From Angiostrongylus vasorum (taxonomy: Eukaryota; Nematoda; Chromadorea; Rhabditida; Metastrongylidae), in NCBI GenBank assembly GCA_018806985.1, contig JADANN010000042.1, positions 186,001 through 250,000 of the forward strand: a stretch of 64,000 nucleotides of DNA. The letters run 5' to 3'. Of this stretch, positions 15,401 through 26,361 are shown piece after piece (the stretch's first letter is position 1; the number at the start of each line of letters is the position of its first letter). Under the pieces are notes generated by a model. The model searched no databases and was not told the DNA's origin. It was given only the letters and a program-made list of their open reading frames with translations. The translations under genes were made by a program, and so were the position numbers.

Positions 15401-17180
15401 AGACGAAGAATTTACAGAAATTCTTTTGCAAATTCATATAACCTTGTTGTTCCAACCGAGCAACATCGTTATCCACTGCAATATGACTATAAACAGCTTT
15501 GGATGTGTCGTAAACAAATGTTGCCATCGCCGATACTTCTGTGCTGTAGTTCGGATAACGGTCAGCTAGAGTTCGTATATAGAATGGTTCCACTTCTTGG
15601 TCGATGAGCACTGATAGGATTTCACTTGTCTCGACGCTGTCAAATGCTTTGGAGTTCGCAAAATTAGGACGAAGTTCTGATTCATAGAAGAACACATGGT
15701 GTAAAGACGATTTTTTGAACTGGATACTTTCTGATTCAGAGACCAACGAATGCGTATGCCTTGGTCATTTGTTGAACATGGAGGACAACATGGAAGAGGA
15801 ATTAGACAGTAATAGTAACATGAGCCTCAATGGAGCCTCTCCAAGAAGCAACCGACCAACTAACGGACGCAAAAAATACGCGCTCACTTTTTTCTATTCA
15901 TCACGTTATGCAGTAGAAGCGTAGGTTGACACTTCAACCACGTCAAAAACTTAGCATCATCCACAGAGCGTTTAAGCGATGTTTTTTGAAATTTAACTGG
16001 CACCCATAATATCAGGTATGCGTAGCTCAAATTTTCGAATCTTATCCCATCTTTGATACCTAGGAGAACATACATCGATAGCGAAGCACAGATGGGTGTG
16101 CTGGTCTGAATAGAAACAACAGATGACAGAGGGACGGAAAGAAGAGTGTTATAAACTCCAAGTGAATGCAAGCCTTCTCTTTGACGACCCCCTAAACGAC
16201 ATATGGACGTGTTTTTGAGTAACGTCAACCACCTGCATTCGTAGATGGGAATGATTTCGGGATTACGAGTTGAGTCTCAGATTTCGCAAGAAAGAAACGC
16301 ATGGGAAATATGCTGGGACCTGCAGTGCCAGTAAAGACGAGCTATACAAGTATCTAAATAAGTAATTAAGTATGTAATTAAATGAGTAAGCAAGCAACTA
16401 AATACAGAATATATGTCTGTATGTCTGGATGTATGTATGTATGTGTGTATGTGTGTGTATGTGAGTATATGTATGTATGTGTACGTATTTTTATATGTGT
16501 ATATGTATGTGCATTTGTATCGAGAGACGTATGTACGTCTCTCTGTAAACATATATGTATATATATACATGTATATAAGTGTGTTCTTATTACATTATCT
16601 TTTATGTGTGCTATTTATTGTGCTCTTAAGCACATCGTAACACTCTAAATCAAAGGAAATCTAAAGCTTTTAACTGAAGCGGTAAACGGATTAGGTTAGA
16701 TAACAACATTATAAATATACTGTCATCAGTTATGATAACTGTCCCTTATTACATCCATGGTAAATTTTAAATACAATATTACTTTGACGGAAGCAGGACA
16801 TTGAAGGTGTATTAAAAACGAATGTTAATCAACGCGATAAGTCGTACGTTGCATAAACTTGAGTGGTCGACATGAAACGCAGCTTCGAACTCTCAAAATT
16901 ATCAGTCATCAACTTATTACTTTCGTTGCAGCCTAAACTGGACGTGGTACGCAAAAAGACACTACGAGCTCTGTCAGTGGATATGAATGATGACGTGAAG
17001 GAGGAGAACAAACGGCGGGCGGAACCCTTGAAGCTGAAAACGATGGACGTTTCAAATACCGAGGGCTACCTAAATCGTAATGTCGATCTTGGGAATCCTG
17101 GTGATCCGACCTTAACGACACGGTTAACATCACGACAGGACGATGGAAAGTTGCCTAATCTTCCAAACGGTTATCCATAA
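3223..17180 (+). CDS. dyc-1: DYC-1 / CAPON (NOS1AP)-like adaptor protein, six exons
   Basis: Exons that keep one frame: 3223-4788, 5186-5485, 5568-5677, 9409-9613, 9767-9880, 16932-17180 (stop TAA), 847 residues in all. Junction phases are 0, 0, 2, 0, 0 and each is compatible. Most acceptors are worm-like (tttttcag, ttttctag, tttacag, gttgcag); the one before 5568 (gggag) is weaker. Residues 72-90 carry [15 protein letters not shown], which I recognise as the last helix of the CAPON phosphotyrosine-binding (PTB) domain. A Q-rich tract, a run of nine prolines and a coiled coil (about residues 394-470) follow. CAPON family members are cytoplasmic scaffolds; worm DYC-1 acts with the dystrophin complex in muscle. 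The C-terminus (ending NGYP) is charged and lacks an obvious CAPON-type PDZ ligand. Family assignment is confident; exact splice sites are inferred. Confidence 0.85.
4925..5105 (+). repeat. SINE-A fragment in dyc-1 intron 1
   Basis: GGGTTCGATCCACTTCGGCAAATTGG (B-box-like part, from 4950) leads into TATCTGGGAGGAAAGCAACACTG and the CATTCAACCACCTCTAACGATG segment shared with the other copies. The left (A-box) part is missing. Confidence 0.7.
7354..7640 (-). repeat. SINE-A, tRNA-derived, full-length-like
   Basis: On the minus strand it starts TGGCGCAGTGGTTGGAGGCG (A-box-like, near 7630-7600). The body follows with CCACCAAGCC, GGTACCAGACTTGTCTGG and CATTCAATCACC, and ends AACGCCGAGAGCTTTATCC near 7360. 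Similar copies lie at 10369, 11453, 21668, 25168, 39047, 53290, 53735 and 55040. Confidence 0.85.
8540..8830 (-). repeat. SINE-A related repeat, alternative 3' half
   Basis: It shares the segment reading (plus strand) TTGCATTCGATTTGTTTCCTTGCAC and ATCCAC with 1-200 and 40260-40350, then a degenerate SINE-A body near 8765-8815. Confidence 0.5.
10369..10650 (+). repeat. SINE-A, tRNA-derived
   Basis: It starts GGCGCGTGTGGCGCAGTGG with an A-box-like core, then a B-box-like GGATCCCCGCG. The shared body and the CAACGCCAAAAGCTTTATCCC end follow. Confidence 0.85.
11453..11735 (+). repeat. SINE-A, tRNA-derived
   Basis: GCACAGTGGTCGGAAGAGCC (A-box region) and GATTCGATCCCCGCG (B-box) lead into the shared body, ending AACGCCGAGAGCTTTATGC. 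Confidence 0.85.
12355..12398. repeat. (TA)n microsatellite
   Basis: An uninterrupted TA tract of about 40 bases inside dyc-1 intron 5. Confidence 0.95.
12440..15340 (-). mobile_element. RTE-like non-LTR retroposon copy A, 5' truncated, broken
   Basis: Read on the minus strand it begins near 15340 inside the endonuclease. An APE-type endonuclease (15176-14691, with IGDFNAKIG) follows, then a linker (14478-14089), reverse transcriptase (13629-12814, with [17 protein letters not shown]) and a C-terminal part (12743-12468, with RWAGHLMR). Several frameshifts separate these parts. The catalytic FADD-type box reads FTDE, so the copy is dead. The 3' end finishes in repeated ACAGGTGAT units at about 12450-12475, as expected of RTE-clade tails. 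It sits in the last dyc-1 intron, opposite to the gene. Confidence 0.85.
15396..16240. mobile_element. Fragments of a second reverse-transcriptase family, in both orientations
   Basis: 15396-15720 on the minus strand encodes a reverse-transcriptase fragment ([13 protein letters not shown] then [13 protein letters not shown]). 15740-15910 on the plus strand encodes [11 protein letters not shown], a later part of the same protein type, and 15910-16240 continues on the plus strand toward the RWAGH-like tail. The two halves therefore lie head to head, which implies an inversion or two insertions. No intact frame. Same family as 36840-38010. Confidence 0.65.
16418..16575. repeat. TATG/TGTG-rich imperfect short tandem repeat
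   Basis: Runs of TATG, TGTG and TATA units make up the segment. Long open frames on both strands here are a by-product of the repeat. Confidence 0.85.
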
Positions 17181-17650
17181 GTAATTATCAATCCGGGTCG
17201 GTCATGACGGTGCGGACGTATGCATGTTCGCACCATAAGCGATTTTTCCATGACGCTTTCTTCCACCTAGTCAACTCGTTTTGATCTCGAACACTGGTGG
17301 CTTTTTTATTAATGATTTCTATTCTATGATCAGCTAGGGTCTCGCTTAGTCTTCGTTTATATTGATAAAAACTTATATCATTTGTGCACTGTCGTCATTC
17401 ACATTCCACATGGTTATAGACGAAATTACATGTTGTTTCGAATTTGTTTCGTTTTATTTTCTGATAATGTAGAATCCTTGCTAAACCTTCACACATGTGT
17501 CATTGGGATATTCCTACTTTTGAGGCTTTCCCACATTATCCTTACATCATCTTCCTAGCAACTTTCTCGCTTTTTTCTTTTCTTCTTTGTATCTTCTATC
17601 CGAGATTTTGCGTTTCCTATGCAAAGTGCTTTCGATTTTAATGAGGTGAC

Positions 17651-17669
17651 AATAAAAGTGGCAATAAAA
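17651..17669 (+). promoter_or_regulatory. Two AATAAA polyadenylation signals downstream of dyc-1
   Basis: AATAAA occurs at about 17651 and again at about 17663, roughly 470 bases after the dyc-1 stop and before the convergent channel gene's stop at 17946. Which one is used cannot be told from sequence. Confidence 0.5.
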
Positions 17670-17945
17670 TCCATTCATTCATTTCATCACAGATTTCGCT
17701 GTCGTTAAATGACCAAGTGTAACAGGGAATAAGCTATATGGATGTAGAAAACTCTCTACGACAATAAGTCATTTTTGATGAAACACAAATAAAAATATTA
17801 ATGTATGAAAGTTATATACAGAGTGGAATGTACGCTCAGAACACATGAAAATATGGGTTGACTTTCCAATGAGCAATCGTCGGCATATGTGAGGGAGGAG
17901 AAATCACTAAATATCTAGGCCTTTGATATTTGTCGTTCTCAGTAG

Positions 17946-20524
17946 TCAAACAAGAAAGAGGTAGCCGATGATGAAGATGATTGAGATGGTGGTCATTGTG
18001 ACGGCGTGTATGGCAATGAACGCTGCTGACCAGTCCTGCAACGACATTGTTGTTAAATCTAAAGCAACAAAATATATTTGGGCTTGGACAGTTTTTCTGT
18101 AATTGGATTTCGAAAACCAAAACATTTAAAGAGTCAGATTTCCGTGAGGGTTGACACAATTTCACAATATAGAACAAATACTATTTTTTTAAAGTAATAC
18201 TAGAGTGAAGAGTACAAAGCTCCAGTTGGTAGTTCAATTAACGATGTTCACACATCGCAAGTGTTTTCGACGAAAGGATAAAATTGAATACATTTAACAT
18301 GAATAGTTATTAAGTATGGGATACTGCTGCTGAATGGGTATACCTACGGTGGCAACTCGCTAACACTAGTTCCATTATGCATCGACTGAGACGATCGAAT
18401 ACTAATAAAGCCTCCACTTGGCATTTTCAAAAGTGACCATTTAGCCCGGCTTGCCCAACTGATGACCAGGTAATCACTTATTCTATATAGGCTCTTTACC
18501 TTTGTATTATTCATCGAAGAGATTGCTGAGGATAGTTCATGCCTACATGTTGAGACCAACGCAGAAACTTTTTCCATACACCTTTTCAGCTATTTCGTTG
18601 CTGCGTTTTAGCTGAGTGCACGTGAACAACGCAATTCGCATTTACACGAGCAAATTGGCCCACACAAGTGAGGAGAAGCGCATGGTGTGTTAGCACTTGT
18701 GAAATATCCCCATCTTCTAGAAATATGATATAGGGACGACTGCCTAAAATCTTTCACTTGGTGGGAGTTTCTAGTATAATATTCCACCTTGGTAACTGAA
18801 TTTCTATTTACTTCAGAACTTTCGAAATATTCACCTTTTGGTAGTTTCCGGGTGGGGATGCCTTTTCAACGGTTTCTTCCTCGTCAGAACTGTGCGTTTG
18901 CAGTACACAAAGAAATCGGTTAACAAATGATGAAATCCTAAAACTTTCAAAACGATCGTTGAAAAAAAATTTACTTGATGAAACCAAGAAATGTTCAATG
19001 GAGAGAAGGGGGAGAGAGGAAGAGAAAGGAAAAGAGAGATATAGCAGAGAAAGGGTGAGTGAGTCGTTAAAATTTTTCTTACTGGTTAAGTTGTCTCCAA
19101 GGTGGCAAATCTCGTCTCACCCTCGTACAAGCCCATAGAAGGATTGAGGCACCCAGAGAAAAGCCATTTAACGACACGGAGAACTCCAGAAATCGCACTG
19201 AAATTTCACGACGCCATGAAAATCATTGTCTTCAAAAATATTAAAAACGTCTTTTGCTAGTTACACAATTTCGGAGTAGCGGCCGCGCTTCCAAGATGTG
19301 GAGATATCCGGTTTGAGAACAAAATGAATGTGAGAAACTGTAATGCCATGACGGAAAGTTTCGCGTAAATCTTAAATCGAACTGTTTTGTTTACATTGCA
19401 ACTTGGAAGGCTCAACAAGCAACCAAACTCTTCTCAACGATGAAAGTAATACCTGGATTTTGATTGCACCAAGGAACGGTGTCAGTAGAAATAGAAACGC
19501 GCAGACCATTGTGGGCACAGTGAGCTCAATACGAATAGCCGATGAGGCTCGTTGGAGATTCAAGCAGAAACCGAGCTGATAGAAAGAAAAAATTAGTTGC
19601 AAGGAGCAACATACGTAGCCAACATTGTTTGGGCAGTACCTTGGCGACTTGATCAGGATTTTTCTAGTGTTTGCGGCACAGTCCCAGATACCTTCCAGCC
19701 GTAGTCGCGAAAATATTTTGGGTCAGTGAAAATCGGTAAGCCGGATGCATCAAATTCGATAATGTCCTGCAGAGAAGAATGGAAAAGCAAGTGCTTTGTA
19801 AATCTTAACCAGATTCTTACAGGATTCGATTGAGGTTCTAGCGTGAAACAGCATTTGTAGACGTCATCCGGATAATTATCAAAGTCGGAATCGTCACAGA
19901 ACGATCTCAGTGAAAATGCAAGAACAGCAGAAACGTTTCCGGCTGACGTGGTTTCCAGTCGTCTCATCTCAAAAGCATCACCATTCTTCAGATGAGTGTC
20001 GTAGCTGAAATGCAGCCAAGCACGATAACGACGACAGAATTGTAAACTGTGAACAAGGAAACTACAGACTGGAAACCAGGAAAATTACGAAATGCCACGA
20101 AATTGGCCGAAACGTACACTTCTAACCATGTCTAATGTGTTAGAAAACTTCCTCTATATGCGTACTTTTGAGCAATAAACAACGGAATCCAGACGTGATT
20201 CAGGCTCTGTATCTGAAGTTTTTCCATTTTCCACTTATCACGGCTCCATTTCAGTCGGTCGTCCATCCATGACATTTCCATATAACCATGAATAGCGATA
20301 TCTTTGAGAAATTCGTTCTAAAACACGACGGTTTTTTTCACGTTTTCTATGAATATCGTTAAACTTTCGTCTTCTCAATATGCTCTGTTGGAAAACCTAC
20401 CAATTCAAAGTGCTGAAGAGTAATCTGATTGAATTTGATATTAACAGGCTGTCGACTTAAGTAATTTGGAGGCACGGAGGCGATAGGATGTGGAATACCC
20501 AACCTCAACAGTAGGTAATATATT
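17946..20524 (-). CDS. Divergent Cys-loop ligand-gated ion channel subunit (nematode LGC type)
   Basis: Exons in gene order on the minus strand: 20524-20401, 20317-20166, 20004-19821, 19766-19692, 19575-19453, 19337-19265, 19197-19083, 18937-18835, 18411-18348, 18058-17946 (TGA at 17946-17948), about 375 residues. Codon phase agrees at every junction. Readable parts are a ligand-binding segment with GYMEMSWMDDRLKW, a Cys-loop region with NYPDDVYKCCF, M1 (IRIELTVPTMVCAFLFLL), M2 (FLTFILFSNRI then ATPKL), M3 (LEFSVSLNGFSLGASILL), a short cytoplasmic loop, and M4 (TTISIIFIIGYLFLV) followed directly by the stop. Such subunits form pentameric plasma-membrane channels. Ligand and ion selectivity cannot be told. 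The 5' end is incomplete: no signal-peptide exon was joined in phase (an ATG at about 20585 is out of phase). The acceptor at 18412 and the donor at 19691 are the least certain junctions. Confidence 0.82.
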
Positions 20525-21290
20525 CTGTTTCAAAGATGATTAAACATTTACGGAAGCTGCTAAGTGGGAAACAAATACGATACTCAACCTTCTCATACGT
20601 TTTGCACTCTCACTTGCCAGAAAAATAATAAAGACATTGCTCCAGTGAAGCGAATTCGTGCGCTCGAAGATTTTCGACACCTTAATATATGCTTTTATTC
20701 CTTATTTTTTTGAGGAAATAATTTAATTTATAGGACCATGAACACACTGGTTAGGTTCTGAAGCATATATTGGCATGGATCAAGTTCGTCTGAAGATGTA
20801 GCACGTGCCTGTAGTGAAAAAACTTGTACAACCGATAGTTTAAATTGTCACTTGTAGTAAAGCTAATCTAGATACTAACATCGCACTTACTACCACTCGA
20901 AAAAAGCTAAACGTAACCTTCCAATAAAAAACAATTCTTTGCTGGAAATGCCTTCATGGTCAACGATGTTCTTCAATAATATTTTCCTAACTTTTAATTC
21001 ACAGCTATGTTGTGCACACTTCCATTGAGCACATTCATTTTTCTAGGTTTTCACCGTATAAAGAAAATCGTCCATTGTGATCGCCATCGATGCGATGTAA
21101 CATCTATTCAAAAAGACGCTTTCTTGAAGTAACTTAATTTCTTCTTGCCCTCCGTCTAACTTGTCTGATCAAGTCTTCTAATACTTAGCCACCACAGAAC
21201 ATCAATTTAATTCATAAACATTGTATCCATTAGCGAACAAAAAATATAAAGTGTCTTATATATGCCTATTTTTTGTTTTTCTGCCTACTA
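20525..21290. other. Upstream of the channel gene, no gene seen
   Basis: AT-rich DNA. An ATG at about 20585 on the minus strand opens a short hydrophobic stretch (MRRLSIVFV), but it does not join the first channel exon in phase. Confidence 0.4.
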
Positions 21291-21297
21291 CAATTTT

Positions 21298-21640
21298 TAC
21301 AGCAGGGTATTACGTGAAATATAATCACAAGATGGTGAGACACTTGCAAAACTGCGGACCGCAGGAATTTGCGATGAGGGGAACGGACGGGGCCGTTACC
21401 CTTTCCGAAAGCTAAAGCGTTCACCACCATACCATGCGAGTCCTTCGTTTCGCCTGTCTCTCGGCTAGCTCTAAAGATTAGTGTCATCAGAAACCATCCG
21501 TCAGCGGGATTGATCTGGGGAGCCCACATCGACATTGAACCCAGTTAAGCTAAGACTGTAGTTGAAATCACAATGTTTACTTTTTATTCACTTTCACACC
21601 AGCGGTCCGGGGTTTTGCAAATGTTTCAGCATCTTGTGAT
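21298..21640 (-). repeat. SINE-B copy and an end fragment
   Basis: It carries the family marks on the plus strand: GCAAAACTGCGGACCGCAGG, CACCACCATACCATGCGAGTC, CTTCGTTTCGCCTGTCTCTC, GGGATTGATCTGGGGAGCCC and CCCAGTTAAGCT. The minus strand has an A-box-like TGGTATGGTGGTGAACGC. An extra end piece lies at 21597-21640. Confidence 0.75.
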
Positions 21641-21667
21641 TGTCTTATATATATCTACATAAAGCTC

Positions 21668-21940
21668 TCTGTCTCTCGGCGTTGATTAATCCCTGAGGGA
21701 TACGCCATGCATTCGATTCCATTAAGTATCGTTAAAGGTGATTGAATGCATATCTGGCCTTTACAGTGACTCGCGGTGGCCTACCGATGTATCGCACCAG
21801 TGCTGCTATCCTCCCAGACAAGTCTGGTACCAATTCGCCGACCCCGGAGGGATGGAAGGCTTGGTGGGCCATGGACGCTGTGGTCGATTCCATGTGTGTG
21901 CCGCAGTGGCGCCTCCAACCACTGCGCCACACCCTGGAAC
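21668..21940 (-). repeat. SINE-A, tRNA-derived
   Basis: Nearly the same as the copy at 7354-7640, including the GGTGGCCTACCGATGTATCG and GCGCCTCCAACCACTGCGCC segments. Confidence 0.88.
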
Positions 21941-22404
21941 CAATGCGTACATATTTGTATTTATATATTCTTGTATGTTACTTGGAAGAGTGCAGCTGGT
22001 GGATTGAGGAACTGTGGTCCATTGATGTGATCTGGTCGTATCGTAAAGACAGCTATTGGAAGCAGCAGAAATAACACGAACAGACAACACATCCTGGAAA
22101 AACAGTTGGATTCGATCGAACTGGTTTTGACTCACATCAATGGAACCCGCTAAACAAGCTTCAGACGAAAACAACTATTGTGATATGACTTGCATTCCAG
22201 TCTTATAATTTGTAAAGACCAACAAATTCACCAAATAGAAAGGTGAGTAGGAATTTCACGAACAAAAGACCGTAATCTGTGGTCACTTTCGATGGAATTC
22301 TTTTTCTTTAGAAGTTAGTGATTTCGATGACAAGTAAAGCTTCGGTTAATAAAACGAATACCTTATGCCTGGACCGAAACTCCGGAATTACGAAATTATT
22401 AAAT

Positions 22405-22790
22405 AGATATTGTAACCTTCCCAACGGTTTACCGCCTCATCATGGCTGGGAAGTGTTCCTGGGTGTTGGACTGCGATGTACAGCGGCGGGATTCATCCTC
22501 CCGGCAGGGTCTCCCAAGCTGAGAAGGAGACCGGCGCTTCCATCAAGAAGCCTAGCTAAGAGTAAACCAATACCAGGATCCGCCACCGTCTTGGTATCAA
22601 GGTCGCATGGGGGTAAATCCCCCTCTGATCCACAAGGGCTGCGACAGCCTCTCGTGGTGATGACCTGGGGCATTCTTTGGCCAGGCTGTCCTCGGGATTC
22701 CAGTGAACCACAGTGGCTTAACCAGCAAATCTCTGAAAAATGGTGATTATGCTGGGGCCCAGACAACTAGTCAGGACGGCTCGTTCAAAT
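22405..22790. repeat. GC-rich segment of unknown origin
   Basis: The base composition jumps from about 35% to well above 55% GC for some 380 bases, then drops again. Both strands are open for over 100 codons (22318-22746 plus, 22766-22440 minus), yet neither protein resembles a family I know. It may be the leader of an inserted element; unconfirmed. Confidence 0.4.
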
Positions 22791-24280
22791 ATCAAGTATC
22801 AACATATTGTAACGGGATACGTGATTTCACAGTGAATTAGCATTCATGAATTAAACAATTGGAATCATTTCATTCCAACATCTTTTGTTAACTAAAAGAT
22901 AGCATTTGAAGAAAAAATAAGCACCTATAATATACTTCGGATATCGTAAATATTATGACATTAGTTGAATTGTCTCCAGTTGAAGACCATTTAATAACGC
23001 GATAAAATATTTCATGTTGATGAAGCTAACAATAAACGGATAGAGTATCATCAAAGTCAAAACGAATCAGAAACGTTTTTGTTAAGAGGACAAGTCATTG
23101 GACATTGTCAACCCTTTCAATAGTCACTTTCTCACGGCGATAAATTACGAGTTCGACTCAAACAAGATGTGCACAGCATAAAAAGTAAATGAACTTTTAA
23201 AAAGGAAAAACCCTGGGCTTAAAGGAAGAAGTTTGAAAGCTCTATTTTGGACATTTTCGAAAAGTCCGTTTATTGCAACTGATCATGTTAGCCAGTCACA
23301 TTTCTAAAGTAGCTTCCCAATCTGTTTAGATCAAAAGATTGCTAAATGTCTTGGGGCGACAGCAGATGAAAATATGAAACTTATTATGATACTTATGTAT
23401 CAACGTTGATGAAAGGACAAGAAATATGTTTCGAATAAGTACGAGGGTGGACTGGATCATGTAGTGGTCCAGAGAAATGTGAAGATTTTTCTTCAGCTAC
23501 CAGCTAATCTCTGCTAAAGGCCACTAACCGAGGTGAGCTGGTTTTTAAACGTTTGCTGATGGTAAAAACCGCACATACACACGTTGTACAACAGAAACGC
23601 GTTTTCGATCTTATGTTGGTGAAATGTTCATTCTGATGCGAGTACTTGATCGTTATCACCATTGACTGTTTTCAAGAGAAACATGTATATTTTTCAGCAC
23701 TTTGAGAATTTTAAGCTAATGACGATGCGAGAAATAGTAAAATACTAACGGATTACTAATTAGAGCTGGATTACTGCGTCATATAATATGCTTCTTGTGA
23801 CAACGTATATGAAATTTCCATCTCTGGCGCTTAATAAACGCAACTCCCTGAATAACACTCAAAATTATTTACCTGCTCAAAAGAAAAAAGAGTGAAGGCT
23901 TTCTATAAAAGATTTTTCCGTCTTGTCATTGTTTGCGCCTTGAAGTTAAACTAAAAGCTCTTGATGCTTTAAGGACGGAAGAAAAAAAATTATTTTATCA
24001 TCTAGATCAACGAATAAGCAACAGTCTTCTTACTGGTGCTTAATTTGAGAATTCTTTTACTGCGGTCCAGAAATGCAAAAGCATATTTAGTGTTCGATGT
24101 TTATACCCGTGTATTCTTGAAAAAAAGATTATTCAGTCTGTGTTGCTGGCTCTTCAATGAGTAACTTTGCCTGATAAAGGATGGATAGAAATCCACTCCA
24201 AGAAAAAAGGTGTAATCGAAGTTAAAGGAGGTTTAAATTCAATTAAAAGAGTTAAATTTTCCAATATTGAATTTTCAGCT
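22791..24280. other. No gene seen
   Basis: AT-rich DNA without long frames, recognisable repeats or clear exon signals. Confidence 0.5.
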
Positions 24281-24461
24281 CCTACATAACTTATTGATAG
24301 AACAATTTTTCGTCAAAGTCGATTTGTTTCAAACAGACTACTTAGCTCCACTATCATCGACTAAGATCAGCAAAGCACCTATTGACACTAAGATTGGCCT
24401 TCCATACGGGTCTAAATATATAGGAAATAAAATCCTGGAAGTGGTATATGAAAGGACGTGA
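24280..24461 (+). CDS. Isolated exon-like ORF, unidentified
   Basis: A good acceptor (gaattttcag) ends at about 24279, followed by 60 open codons including LLIEQFFVKVDLFQTDYLAP and KIGLPYGSKYIGNK, to a TGA at 24461. The composition looks protein-like, but no partner exon was found nearby and I do not recognise the family. It could be a last exon, a decayed gene piece or chance. Confidence 0.3.
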
Positions 24462-25167
24462 TATATGACGCGAATGAATTATTCCACATCATGATTCACT
24501 GCATATGCATTAAAGTAGATTTTAGTTTCTCCTCTCGTAAAACGTGGATATTTTCCAGCTTATTTGCCGGCAGTGATGGATTATTATTGAAAAAGACTTA
24601 AGATGTGCTTGATTTGGAAGAATTAAGCTACACACGATGATTAGATGATAATGCAGTGGAGCGTGACAAGACGTTCGTTGAACGACAACATAACGGCTAT
24701 TAGCAAACCGGTCTTTCATCGCCCTCGTCTGGGGCTTCTATATTTGCGAGGTGTGCGGAGCTATTAGCATGTATTTAGTTGCTTTTCACTGCATCTTAAA
24801 AATTTTGATTACTGAATACCAAAATATCAACAACTCATCAAATACAATACTTTGTTCTTATACGTGCTGCTCGGTGCAAGATAAAAATCTACAGAAATGG
24901 AGGAGCTAGTTCGACAACCTCACCAACGCTTTCCCCAATCCGCTTGGGAACACTTTAGATCGGCTAACTCCAAAATTTCGAGAAGAACCGCTTTTCCAAG
25001 ATTCTATAACATTGATAAAAAAGAAGAAATTCTCACACAACATCAGAAACGACGCCCGAAATATACGAATATTTTGTGCATTATGAATGGTGGAAAACGA
25101 ATCAAACGGAAGAACTACAGGGATCCGCCCAGTAGATTTGATGACGGATTATGTAAATATGGGTTGT

Positions 25168-25450
25168 GTTTGGCGGAGTGGTTAGAAGCGCCCTTTAATA
25201 CACATGGGCTCCATCCTGCACCCTAGGCTTACCAAGCCTTCTATCCATCCGGCAACGTAAAAATTAGCACCAGATTTGTCTGCGAGGATAGCAGCACTGA
25301 CTCGATACGTCGATAGGCCACCATGAGTCTTTGTATAGGCCAGACACGCATTCCTTCACCTCAAACGATGCTTAATGAAGTCTTAATCTTGGCCCAATCT
25401 GCAGACATTAATCACAGCCTTTATCGCGTTCAGAGTCAGAGGCTAGAGCT
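25168..25450 (+). repeat. SINE-A, degenerate
   Basis: TTGGCGGAGTGGTTAGAAGC (A-box-like) is followed by a diverged body (GCACCAGATTTGTCTGCGAG, GATACGTCGATAGGCCACC) and GAGCTTTATC. A short AAATAAAT tail repeat follows at 25470-25500. Confidence 0.75.
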
Positions 25451-25504
25451 TTATCTTTTATCCTCTGTCTATTTAAATAAATAAATAAGTAAATAAATGA
25501 ATGA

Positions 25505-26355
25505 GAAATAATACAACTAGTTCTGAGTTACGATTAACTCGCACAGAATGCGAATGTGGTCAAACATCCAGCACAGGGGTGATAACTTCCTTTGGGCGCC
25601 AAGATTATTTGCAATCAGTGAGAACGGCAACCAGTCGGCAGAGATGTTCCTTTGAAAAAAAGCTACTCGTTCGAGGCAATCTCATAAATGGGAAGATGGA
25701 GACTACGATACATTGGTAATGTTTTATAGGAGGGGGTTAAGTGATTGTTTCTGTTAAAAACGAGCTAGAGAATTAGTAAATAAGAAACCCTACGATTTCT
25801 GTATGCTGTCATTTCGTCATTTTTCATAACTTGATTAGGGAACATTGTAAATACCTTATTCTAAAACACAGACGCAGATAGGTTGAAACAAGAATATCCT
25901 TTTCTACGCCATGCCATTATGACTTGCTTGTAACATTAGTGTTAAAATTTCACAATTACACTGCTACTAAGTTTGTTATCGAAGCTAGAGAGTATTTGCT
26001 ATAAAAAAGCTTTTAAATCTAGTCCTGCTGCAGTACGATTTTACGGATGTGCACGAACAATGAAGTGAAAAACCAGTTTAAGAAATTTTTATCACACCTT
26101 TAACAACAGGACTGGGTTCGAATTAACACACTGTTCTAGCCTCCTTTCCTTTGCATGTTGTGTCGTCAAGAGTCAGAGGTTTTGAAAATGAGCGAAAGTC
26201 GGTGCTAGTAGTTCGACGAAAATTTGCCATGATATTTTCAGAAACAGAAGCCGCTTCTATTTCTAGAGAAGCAAAATTAGAAAATATTGAAAAAAATTTG
26301 TTACATTGATAAATCAATCACGAGTGAATTGGTGCGAAGAAATATTCATGGTTTA
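25505..26355. other. No gene seen
   Basis: AT-rich; only short unsupported frames on both strands. Confidence 0.45.
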
Positions 26356-26361
26356 TAATCA

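Larger units (their letters stand above)
9881..16931 (+). other. dyc-1 intron 5 (7.1 kb), repeat-filled
   Basis: Bounded by CGG|gtaggt at 9880 and gttgcag| at 16931, phase 0 on both sides. It holds two SINE-A copies, retroposon copy A, second-family RT fragments, a TA tract and a TATG-type tract. I saw no further dyc-1 exon. Confidence 0.65.

Noticed and set aside
16277..16648. Cys/Tyr/Val-rich frames on both strands
   Set aside because: By-product of the TATG/TGTG short tandem repeat.
17836..18177. 113-codon His-rich minus frame
   Set aside because: Off-frame reading of the M4 exon; the correct frame gives a clear membrane helix and stop.
18344..18577. 77-codon minus frame in the channel gene
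   Set aside because: A different frame (18411-18348) joins the neighbouring exons in phase and leads to M4; this one meets a stop.
22318..22746. 142-codon plus frame as a gene
   Set aside because: Opposite strand is equally open, no known family, no exon signals; treated as a GC-rich repeat.
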